Positions 33,467-39,762 of a stretch of 39,762 bases of DNA are shown one piece after another. A program made the position numbers and the translations under genes. Within the stretch, counting starts at the first letter, position 1; the number at the start of each line of letters is the position of its first letter. The notes beneath the pieces are model-generated. The model did not search any database and was not told the origin of the DNA. It saw only the letters and a list, made by a program, of their open reading frames with translations. Source of the stretch: Rhodoplanes serenus (GTDB lineage: Bacteria > Pseudomonadota > Alphaproteobacteria > Rhizobiales > Xanthobacteraceae); contig CAMDFO010000038.1 of NCBI GenBank assembly GCA_945897515.1, forward strand, positions 1 through 39,762, read 5' to 3'.

Positions 33467-34297
33467 ATGGCCAAGAAGAAAAAGGCAGAAGCTCACGGCG
33501 GCGGTCACGGCTGGTTCGTCACCTTCGCCGACCTGATGGGTCTGCTGGTGGCGTTCTTCGTGATGCTGGTGGCGTTCTCCACGCAGGACCAGAAAAAACT
33601 TCAGGTCGTCGCAGGCTCGATGCGCGAAGCCTTCGGCACGCAAAGGGACGTCCGCTATTCCGGTCTGATCGAGGTCGAAGGCCTGCCGACGCGGCCGCGG
33701 CTCAAGAGCGTCTCCAACATTTCGCCGGAAGACGCCTCGGTCACGCCGACCAAGGACGAGAACAGCGGCAACCGCAGCGCCGGCGCCAGGCTCAATGAGG
33801 ACGGCGCGTTCGCGCTCGCCTCCGCGTCGCTGCGTCAGGCGCTTCAGGACATGCCCGAAATTTCCGAGCTGTCGAAACACATCATGATCGAGGAGACCAA
33901 ACAGGGTCTCAACATCGAGATCGTGGACCAGGACGGCCGCTCGATGTTTCCCGAAGGCTCGAAGGAGCCGTACGAGCGCACCCGGCGTCTGGTCCAGCGC
34001 CTCGCCGGCCAGTTCAAGGCCATGCCCTATCGCATGTCGATCGCCGGACACACATCGGCGTCGAGGCGTCCGAGCCGGCCAGGCTATGGACCATGGGATC
34101 TCTCGGCCGATCGCGCCAATGCCGTTCGCCAGATCCTGGAGGAGGAGGGCGTGCCGCCGTCGCACTTCTTCATGGTGGCAGGCCGCGCCGACAGCCTGCC
34201 GCTGTTCCCCGACGATGCCTTCGTCGCCTCCAACCGGCGCGTCACCATCACCCTGATGCGTGAGGCGCCGCCGATGCCGGTCGGATTCAAGCCTTGA
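33467..34297 (+). CDS. motB: MotB-type stator protein with OmpA peptidoglycan-binding domain
   Basis: Encodes 276 residues. A short basic N-terminus leads to the single membrane helix WFVTFADLMGLLVAFFVMLV, whose Asp22 is the proton-carrying residue. After a plug/linker region, residues 140-270 form an OmpA-like domain that anchors the stator to peptidoglycan (YRMSIAGHTSASRR, WDLSADRANAVRQIL, SNRRVTITLM). It starts 21 bases after motA and forms one operon with it. Its stop (34295-34297) is embedded in a hairpin. Confidence 0.93.
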   Translation: MAKKKKAEAHGGGHGWFVTFADLMGLLVAFFVMLVAFSTQDQKKLQVVAGSMREAFGTQRDVRYSGLIEVEGLPTRPRLKSVSNISPEDASVTPTKDENSGNRSAGARLNEDGAFALASASLRQALQDMPEISELSKHIMIEETKQGLNIEIVDQDGRSMFPEGSKEPYERTRRLVQRLAGQFKAMPYRMSIAGHTSASRRPSRPGYGPWDLSADRANAVRQILEEEGVPPSHFFMVAGRADSLPLFPDDAFVASNRRVTITLMREAPPMPVGFKP

Positions 34298-34310
34298 ATT
34301 TAAAGGCTTG
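34288..34310 (+). terminator. Hairpin on the motB stop codon
   Basis: CAAGCCTT (34288-34295) and AAGGCTTG (34303-34310) form a perfect 8-pair stem with a 7-base loop containing the motB TGA. No T-run follows, so termination is uncertain. The sequence GCCTTGAATTT here recurs after kup1 (36404). Confidence 0.45.
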
Positions 34311-34353
34311 GGGATCGCTTTCGCCGGTCCGGCGTTCCCTTTCCGCGGCTATG

Positions 34354-34418
34354 TTGGTTTCCCCGGCCGTGGTGATATAACCGCTCACCCATTGTTGCGG
34401 TGCAACGAAATTTGTTGC
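34354..34418 (+). promoter_or_regulatory. Candidate promoter and palindromic operator of the first kup
   Basis: TTGGTT (34354-34359), a 16-base spacer, then TATAAC (34376-34381). Twelve bases on, GTTGC-GGT-GCAAC (34394-34406) is a perfect palindrome with a TGC-N3-GCA core, followed by a third half-site GTTGC at 34414-34418. The palindrome falls near the expected transcription start, a good position for repression. The same core stands before the second kup. Confidence 0.5.
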
Positions 34419-34449
34419 CGCAGAAGGCGTGCGCTATCCATGACATCCA

Positions 34450-36363
34450 ATGAGTAATGCTGCGGGCGATATCGCGGAGCCGGTCCAGCCGGTCGCCGCA
34501 GAGAAAGCCGATGGAAAATTCCTGGCGCTGGCGCTGGGCAGCGTTGGCGTCGTCTATGGCGACATCGGCACCAGCCCGCTCTACGCGTTCCGCGAGGCTG
34601 TGCAGGCCGCTTCCGAAACCGGTCCGGTTGTCCGCGAAACTGTGCTCGGCGTTCTTTCGATGATCCTGTGGGCGTTGATCATCGTGGTCACGCTCAAATA
34701 CGTGCTGCTTTTGCTGCGGGCCGACAACAATGGCGAAGGCGGCACGCTGTCGCTCACCGCGCTCGCCACCCGCGCGCTCGGCCGGCGCACCCCCTTCGTG
34801 GTCGTCCTCGGCGTCATCGGCGCGGCGATGTTTCTCGGCGATTCCGTCATCACGCCGGCGATATCCGTGCTTTCGGCAGTCGAGGGCCTCAAGCTGGTGA
34901 CCCCGGCATTCGAGGACTATGTGCTGCCGCTCACCGTCGTGATCCTCATTGCGCTGTTCGCGGTGCAGTCCCGCGGCACTGCCAAGGTCGCTTCTTTTTT
35001 CGGTCCGGTGATGGTGGTCTGGTTCGTGTCGCTGGCGGGCTTGGGCTTGTTGCACGTGGCTGACGATCCTGGCGTGTTCGCCGCTATCAATCCAGTCTAT
35101 GCGATAGAATTCGTTTCCACTCACGGCAAGATCGGTCTCATCACGCTTGGGGCGGTGTTCCTGGTCGTCACCGGCGGCGAGGCGCTCTACGCCGACCTCG
35201 GACATTTCGGCCGCAAGCCGATCCAGTCGGCCTGGTTCTGCCTGGTGCTGCCTGCGCTGCTCATCAACTACTTCGGCCAGGGCGCGCTCGTCCTCGCCAA
35301 TCCGGCGGCGATCGAAAATCCGTTCTATCGCTTGGTGCCGGCGCCACTGCTGTTGCCTATGGTGATACTCGCCACCGCCGCCACGGTGATTGCTAGTCAG
35401 GCCGTCATCACTGGCGCATTTTCGCTGGTCCGCCAGGCGATGCAGCTCGGACTCCTGCCGCGGCTCGCGATCGTGCACACGTCGGCGGAATATTCGGGGC
35501 AAATCTACATTCCGCGGGTCAACTGGTCGCTGCTGATCGGCGTGCTCCTGCTGGTCGGGCTTTTCCGCAGTTCGAGCGCTTTGGCCTCGGCCTACGGGAT
35601 CGCGGTCGCAACCACGATGGTGGTCGACGGCCTGCTCGGCTTCATCGTGGTTTGGAAGCTGTGGCGATGGGCTTGGTGGCAGGCGGCGCTGGCGGTCCTT
35701 CCGCTGGTGCTGATCGATTTCGCGTTCTTCTCGGCCAATATGCTGAAGCTGTTTGAAGGCGCATGGGTGCCGTTGCTGTTCGGATTGGCCGTGGTTATGA
35801 CTATTCTGACGTGGCAGCGCGGCACCCGCATCCTCAGCAGCAAGACCCGCAAGACCGAGGTGCCGCTCGACCAGTTGCTGCACAGCCTGGAAAAGAAACC
35901 GCCGCATATCGTGCCGGGCACGGCGGTGTTCCTCACCAGCGCCCCCGAATTCACGCCGACCGCGCTGTTGCACAATCTCAAGCACAACAAGGTGCTGCAC
36001 CAGAGCAACGTCGTCCTCACCATCATCACCACCGACACGCCGCGCGTGCCAGAGGACGATCGGGTGACGATCTCGCCGGTGTCGCCGCACTTCACTCGGG
36101 TGGCGTTGAAGTTCGGCTACATGGAGACGCCGAACGTGCCAAAGGCGCTCGCCATCGCGCGAAAACAGGGGTGGAGCTTCGACATCATGTCGACGTCGTT
36201 CTTTCTGTCGCGGCGATCGCTCAAACCGGCGGCGCACTCCGCCTTGCCGCGCTGGCAGGACCACCTTTTTATTGCGCTCGCCAGAAGTTCGAGCGACGCC
36301 ACCGACTTCTTTCAGATCCCGACCGGCCGTGTGGTCGAAGTGGGGACGCAAGTCACGGTGTGA
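34450..36363 (+). CDS. kup: Kup-type potassium transporter, first copy
   Basis: A 637-residue low-affinity K+ uptake protein with twelve membrane helices in about the first 430 residues and a cytoplasmic C-terminal domain. Family hallmarks are [20 protein letters not shown], the [15 protein letters not shown] segment, [20 protein letters not shown] and [11 protein letters not shown]. The ATG at 34450 fits the alignment; a five-codon ORF starting at 34440 (MTSNE) overlaps it and has the better-placed AGAAGG. The copy downstream is very similar throughout, above all in the last 60 codons. Confidence 0.95.
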   Translation: MSNAAGDIAEPVQPVAAEKADGKFLALALGSVGVVYGDIGTSPLYAFREAVQAASETGPVVRETVLGVLSMILWALIIVVTLKYVLLLLRADNNGEGGTLSLTALATRALGRRTPFVVVLGVIGAAMFLGDSVITPAISVLSAVEGLKLVTPAFEDYVLPLTVVILIALFAVQSRGTAKVASFFGPVMVVWFVSLAGLGLLHVADDPGVFAAINPVYAIEFVSTHGKIGLITLGAVFLVVTGGEALYADLGHFGRKPIQSAWFCLVLPALLINYFGQGALVLANPAAIENPFYRLVPAPLLLPMVILATAATVIASQAVITGAFSLVRQAMQLGLLPRLAIVHTSAEYSGQIYIPRVNWSLLIGVLLLVGLFRSSSALASAYGIAVATTMVVDGLLGFIVVWKLWRWAWWQAALAVLPLVLIDFAFFSANMLKLFEGAWVPLLFGLAVVMTILTWQRGTRILSSKTRKTEVPLDQLLHSLEKKPPHIVPGTAVFLTSAPEFTPTALLHNLKHNKVLHQSNVVLTIITTDTPRVPEDDRVTISPVSPHFTRVALKFGYMETPNVPKALAIARKQGWSFDIMSTSFFLSRRSLKPAAHSALPRWQDHLFIALARSSSDATDFFQIPTGRVVEVGTQVTV

Positions 36364-36403
36364 CCGGCGCGCAGGGCCGGCCAAAACTGGCACGCAAATT
36401 AAC

Positions 36404-36421
36404 GCCTTGAATTTCAGGCTT
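36404..36421 (+). repeat. Second copy of the motB-stop sequence, after kup1
   Basis: GCCTTGAATTTCAGGCTT repeats GCCTTGAATTTAAAGGCTT at 34291-34309, which includes the motB stop codon. It is 41 bases after the kup1 stop and seems a remnant of the segment duplicated with kup. A T-rich run (TTTTAT) follows, so it could also end kup1 transcription. Confidence 0.5.
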
Positions 36422-36531
36422 TTATGCCTCCGGCGAGGACCATTGGTCGCCGGCGGCAACGTCTTTCCACGCATGGCTGCGCTGCCGCCTTGGGGGCCTG
36501 ATCGAGTTACCTGAGTTCAGGGGCAGCGCTA

Positions 36532-36560
36532 TATAAGCGCCGCTTGTTGCGGTGCAGCAA
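36532..36560 (+). promoter_or_regulatory. Candidate promoter element and palindrome of the second kup
   Basis: TATAAG (36532-36537) is a good -10; no clear -35 is at the right distance. TTGTTGC-GGT-GCAGCAA (36544-36560) is a 17-base palindrome with one imperfect pair and shares TTGTTGCGGTGCA with the first kup promoter. It lies at or just after the expected start of transcription. Confidence 0.5.
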
Positions 36561-36590
36561 TACCAGCCTCATCAACCCAGAAGAACCCCA

Positions 36591-38513
36591 ATGACCCAAA
36601 TCGCAGCCCCCACCGGGGGCGAATTGCCGGCCGACGGCAACGACGAAACGCGTTCCGCGGCCGGTTTCTGGACTCTCACGCTCGGCAGCATCGGAGTGGT
36701 CTACGGCGACATCGGCACAAGCCCGCTCTATGCGTTTCGCGAAGCCGTCACCGCGGCGGCGGGTGCGGGCAGCGGAGGGACGCGCGAAGCCGTGCTTGGC
36801 GTGCTGTCGCTGATCCTGTGGGCGCTGATCGTGATCGTCACGCTCAAGTACGTGCTGATCCTGCTACGCGCAGACAACAACGGCGAAGGCGGCACGCTGG
36901 CGCTGATGGCGTTGGCGCAGCGCGCAGCCGGCAAGGCGGTTGGGGCGGTGGTGTTGCTCGGCATCGTCAGCGCCGCGCTGTTCTACGGCGATGCGGTTCT
37001 GACGCCCGCGTTGTCCGTGCTGTCCGCAGTCGAAGGTCTCAAGATCGCGACCCCGGCGTTCGAGCCCTACGTGGTGCCGCTGACGGTCGCCATTCTGGTC
37101 GCGCTGTTTGCCGTGCAATCGCGCGGCACCGCCAAGGTCGCGGCGTTCTTCGGACCCATTACTCTCGTCTGGTTCATCGCAATTGCAATTGCGGGTCTTT
37201 GGCACATTGCTTCCGACTGGGCGGTGCTTGCCGCGTTCAATCCGGTGCACGGCGTCCGCTTTCTCTCAAGCCACGGTTTCATCGGGTTGCTGACGCTTGG
37301 CGCGGTGTTCCTCGCGGTCACCGGCGCGGAGGCTCTCTACGCCGATCTCGGCCATTTCGGACGCAAGCCGATCCAAGTTGCATGGCTCGTTGTGGTGCTT
37401 CCTGCGCTCGCAATCAATTATCTCGGCCAGGGCGCTCTGGTGCTCGCCAATCCCAAGGCAATCGAAAATCCGTTCTTCCTGATGTATCCGGATTGGGCTC
37501 TGCTGCCGATGGTCGCGCTCGCCACGGCCGCCACCGTGATCGCGAGCCAGGCGGTCATCACCGGCGCCTATTCGCTCACCCACCAGGCGATCCAGCTCGG
37601 CCTGCTGCCGCGGTTCGAGATCCGCCACACCTCGGCTACGCAGGCCGGGCAGATCTACATCCCACGTGTGAACTGGTTGCTGCTGGCCGGCGTGCTGTTC
37701 CTGGTGGTCACCTTCCGCTCATCGAGCGCGCTGGCTTCGGCCTATGGCATCGCCGTCACCGGCACGATGGTCGTCACGGCGTTGCTGGCCTATATCGTCA
37801 TCCGCAAGGTCTGGCGCTGGTCGCCGTTGTCGGCGGCGCTGTTGATCGGGCCGTTCCTCTTGATCGACGCAGCGTTCCTGGTCGCCAATCTTCTGAAGGT
37901 GTTCGAGGGTGGCTGGGTGCCGCTTGGATTGGGCGGCCTGATCATGGTCGTCATGTACACGTGGCGGCGCGGCAGCCGGGTTCTGTTCGCGAAGACGCGA
38001 AAGAACGAAGTGCCGCTCGATGCACTGGTGGCGATGCTTGAGAAAAAGCCGCCGCAACGGGTGCCGGGCACCGCGGTGTTTCTCACCGGCGATCCGGATT
38101 TCGCTCCCACCGCGCTCATGCACAGCCTCAAGCACTACAAGGTGCTGCATGAGAATAACGTCATTCTCTCTATCGAGACCGCGCCCTGGCCCCGGGTCGA
38201 TCAAGCCGAGCGCGTGCGGATCGAACCGATCGGCGAGACGTTTTTGCGGGTGCGATTGCGTTTCGGATTCATGGAGAGCCCCAACGTGCCGAACGCCCTT
38301 GCCATTGCGCGCAAGCTCGGCTGGCATTTCGACATCATGTCGACGTCGTTCTTCCTATCGCGGCGATCGCTCAAGCCCGCGGTGCGTTCCGCCTTGCCGC
38401 GCTGGCAGGATCATCTGTTCATCGCGCTCGCCAGGAGTTCGAGCGACGCCACCGAGTTCTTCCAGATTCCGACCGGACGGGTGGTCGAAGTCGGGACCCA
38501 GGTCACGGTCTAG
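36591..38513 (+). CDS. kup: Kup-type potassium transporter, second copy
   Basis: A 640-residue paralogue of the gene just upstream, with the same twelve-helix plan: [55 protein letters not shown] and [11 protein letters not shown]. The C-terminal segment from [17 protein letters not shown] to [10 protein letters not shown] is almost identical to the first copy. The ATG at 36591 is chosen over a GTG at 36552 (13 residues longer), which would overlap the palindrome; the Shine-Dalgarno is weak (AGAAGA). It overlaps the convergent LysR gene by 11 bases. Confidence 0.95.
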   Translation: MTQIAAPTGGELPADGNDETRSAAGFWTLTLGSIGVVYGDIGTSPLYAFREAVTAAAGAGSGGTREAVLGVLSLILWALIVIVTLKYVLILLRADNNGEGGTLALMALAQRAAGKAVGAVVLLGIVSAALFYGDAVLTPALSVLSAVEGLKIATPAFEPYVVPLTVAILVALFAVQSRGTAKVAAFFGPITLVWFIAIAIAGLWHIASDWAVLAAFNPVHGVRFLSSHGFIGLLTLGAVFLAVTGAEALYADLGHFGRKPIQVAWLVVVLPALAINYLGQGALVLANPKAIENPFFLMYPDWALLPMVALATAATVIASQAVITGAYSLTHQAIQLGLLPRFEIRHTSATQAGQIYIPRVNWLLLAGVLFLVVTFRSSSALASAYGIAVTGTMVVTALLAYIVIRKVWRWSPLSAALLIGPFLLIDAAFLVANLLKVFEGGWVPLGLGGLIMVVMYTWRRGSRVLFAKTRKNEVPLDALVAMLEKKPPQRVPGTAVFLTGDPDFAPTALMHSLKHYKVLHENNVILSIETAPWPRVDQAERVRIEPIGETFLRVRLRFGFMESPNVPNALAIARKLGWHFDIMSTSFFLSRRSLKPAVRSALPRWQDHLFIALARSSSDATEFFQIPTGRVVEVGTQVTV

Positions 38514-39498
38514 CCGCAGCGGAGCGCTTGGCGACGGGGCTGTCCGACAGGTCGATCGTGCTCGTAAACCGCTTGAAGTAATCGATGAAGGCCCGTCCCA
38601 CCGGGTTCATGGTCCGATTCTTCAGGGTGACCACCGCGACCGGCCATGACTGCGGCGGCAACTTCACCGGCAACGCCTTGAGCGCATGGCGGTCGGCGTA
38701 GAAGCGCAGGACGGACGCCGGGAACGCAGTGATGAAGGGACCGTTGGCGAGCAGGTTTGCACGCAGGTGAACGGAAAACGTAAGCACGCAAGCCTTCGGC
38801 ATCGGCAATCCGCGCGCCTTGAACGTCTCCTGAAGCACCCGCGTGTTGCGGGATTCTCCAGGCAGCAGCGCCCAAGGCTCGTTGGCCAGTTCGGCGAGAT
38901 CGATCTTGCGGCGGCGCGCCCATTTGCTGTGGGCTCCCGCCGCCACCACCACGCGGTCCTCGAACAGGATTTCCACGTTGATATCGTCGTCCTCGCGCGG
39001 CACCGCCGATATGCGCGCCAGCACGAGATCCAGGCTTCGGCTGCGCAGACGGGGGAGCTCCATCGTCGGCGTGACGATCTGATCCACGTTCAAGACCACG
39101 CGCGGATACTGCTGCGAAAATCCCAGGATAACCGACGGTAATATGGAGGACGCAATCGATTCCACGGAACCGATGCGCAGCTCGCCCGCGGTCGGATCTT
39201 TCTGGAATTCGATTTCGCGGACACCCTGCTTGAGCTCGTCGAATGCGGTGATGCTTCGTTGCAACAGCGTGCGGCCATAGTTGGTGGGCTCTACGCCGTG
39301 CGGCCCGCGTTCGAGAAGCTTCACGTCGAGCGCAAATTCGAGATCGGCGACGACCTCGGACACCGCCGGCTGCGAAACGCCGAGATGCGCCGCCGCCTTG
39401 GCCATGCTGCCGTGCTGCGCTACGGCGAGGAAGACATGCAGGTCGCGGAGCCGCAGCCGTTTTCCGATCTGGCTTTCCCAGTCGATTCTGCTGGCCAT
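38503..39498 (-). CDS. LysR family transcriptional regulator
   Basis: A 331-residue LTTR. The N-terminal winged helix (about 16-75) reads [40 protein letters not shown], then [15 protein letters not shown]. The effector domain (about 100-310) opens with [20 protein letters not shown]. Several such regulators control aromatic or carboxylate catabolism, but no target can be named. The stop overlaps the second kup stop region by 11 bases, a tail-to-tail overlap. An inverted repeat precedes the start. Confidence 0.92.
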   Translation of the reverse strand: MASRIDWESQIGKRLRLRDLHVFLAVAQHGSMAKAAAHLGVSQPAVSEVVADLEFALDVKLLERGPHGVEPTNYGRTLLQRSITAFDELKQGVREIEFQKDPTAGELRIGSVESIASSILPSVILGFSQQYPRVVLNVDQIVTPTMELPRLRSRSLDLVLARISAVPREDDDINVEILFEDRVVVAAGAHSKWARRRKIDLAELANEPWALLPGESRNTRVLQETFKARGLPMPKACVLTFSVHLRANLLANGPFITAFPASVLRFYADRHALKALPVKLPPQSWPVAVVTLKNRTMNPVGRAFIDYFKRFTSTIDLSDSPVAKRSAAARP

Positions 39499-39526
39499 AG
39501 GTAAACTCCTATATGAATGAGAAAAA

Positions 39527-39544
39527 TATCAGATTCTTCTGATA
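39527..39544. promoter_or_regulatory. Inverted repeat upstream of the LysR gene
   Basis: TATCAGA-TTCT-TCTGATA has perfect 7-base arms and lies 29 bases upstream of the LysR start. It contains the T-N11-A form expected of LTTR boxes. The half-site TTCTTCTGAT recurs at 39653-39662. Confidence 0.5.
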
Positions 39545-39762
39545 GCTGCCGGCCGCGAGCCCCGATAACAGCGCCACCCGGAAAGGCCGAGCAAAGCACA
39601 TATGCAAATACTTATGAGCCACTTGCAAAATAGCCGCGGCGCGACGGATTTCTTCTTCTGATGTGGGATGAGGCGAGGCGTTCGCGTCCGATTCGGGCAA
39701 GGTGTTTCTGCGACGAAGCACCACACGAATCAGGGCGCGAACATGCCTCTGCGCGACTCGCT
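39545..39762. other. Right edge without a supported gene
   Basis: This 218-base stretch is lower in GC than the rest. The minus strand is open from the window edge to a stop at 39509-39511 and could be the end of an ORF entering from the right (SEEEIRRAAAILQVAHKYLH in it looks protein-like), but its final residues do not, and it would end in the LysR upstream region. I see no RNA gene here. Confidence 0.4.

Noticed and set aside
34440..34457. Five-codon ORF (MTSNE) overlapping the kup1 start
   Set aside because: It has the better-placed AGAAGG but is too short to assess. It is mentioned under kup1 but not listed as a gene.
34300..36474. Long minus-strand ORF (724 codons) opposite kup1
   Set aside because: It is the complement of a convincing Kup gene. 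The product is Arg/His/Gln-rich with no recognisable domain, typical of antisense frames in high-GC DNA.
39509..39724. Minus-strand ORF of 71 codons at the right edge
   Set aside because: It would end in the LysR upstream region and its C-terminal residues are unlike protein. Without sequence to the right it cannot be judged.

Overview
The window is a 39.8 kb piece of a GC-rich alphaproteobacterial chromosome, most likely order Hyphomicrobiales (Rhizobiales), near Bradyrhizobium/Rhodopseudomonas or a Xanthobacteraceae relative. This rests on gene content (class II DAHP synthase, a Bug-type solute receptor, DUF2865 and Inh/Omp19-type envelope proteins, paired psd-pssA, two tandem kup genes), high third-position GC, and several dispersed palindromes of the kind common in these genomes. 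No phage, insertion sequence, CRISPR, rRNA or tRNA was found. It reads as core chromosome with small regulatory novelties rather than an island.

Left part (1-7.3 kb, all +): the 3' end of rpiA, a DUF2059 exported protein, glutathione reductase (gor), class II DAHP synthase with a small diacylglycerol kinase behind it, an outer-membrane barrel with a repeated N-terminal linker, and glutamine-dependent NAD synthetase (nadE). A strong hairpin separates nadE from three minus-strand genes: a Bug/TctC receptor, a DUF2865 protein and an EamA exporter.

Tyrosine/homogentisate catabolism (10.6-14.4 kb): maiA and a MarR regulator on the minus strand lie beside the divergent hmgA-fahA operon. Together they encode homogentisate ring opening, isomerisation and hydrolysis to fumarate and acetoacetate. 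The marR-hmgA gap holds two neighbouring palindromes that are good operator candidates.

Middle (14.5-24.2 kb): a DoxX membrane protein, an 18-cysteine Csp-like copper protein with a possible general-stress promoter, a VOC protein, an orphan hybrid histidine kinase, a small exported protein, then cysS-GNAT-cimA with overlapping stops and starts, a Tat-type deaminase, a second VOC protein and a LOG-family protein. Just upstream of cysS is a 16-codon ORF containing three cysteine codons, a candidate cysteine-sensing leader peptide.

Right part (24.3-39.8 kb): an Atm1-type ABC exporter, the phosphatidylethanolamine pathway (psd-pssA), a ureE with a His-rich tail but no urease genes nearby, an SDR, then on the minus strand a small hypothetical protein, a GST, an Inh/Omp19-type lipoprotein and mmsA. 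These are followed by a motA-motB pair, two tandem kup potassium transporters whose promoters share a near-identical palindrome, and a convergent LysR regulator that overlaps the second kup stop. The last 218 bases carry no gene I can support.
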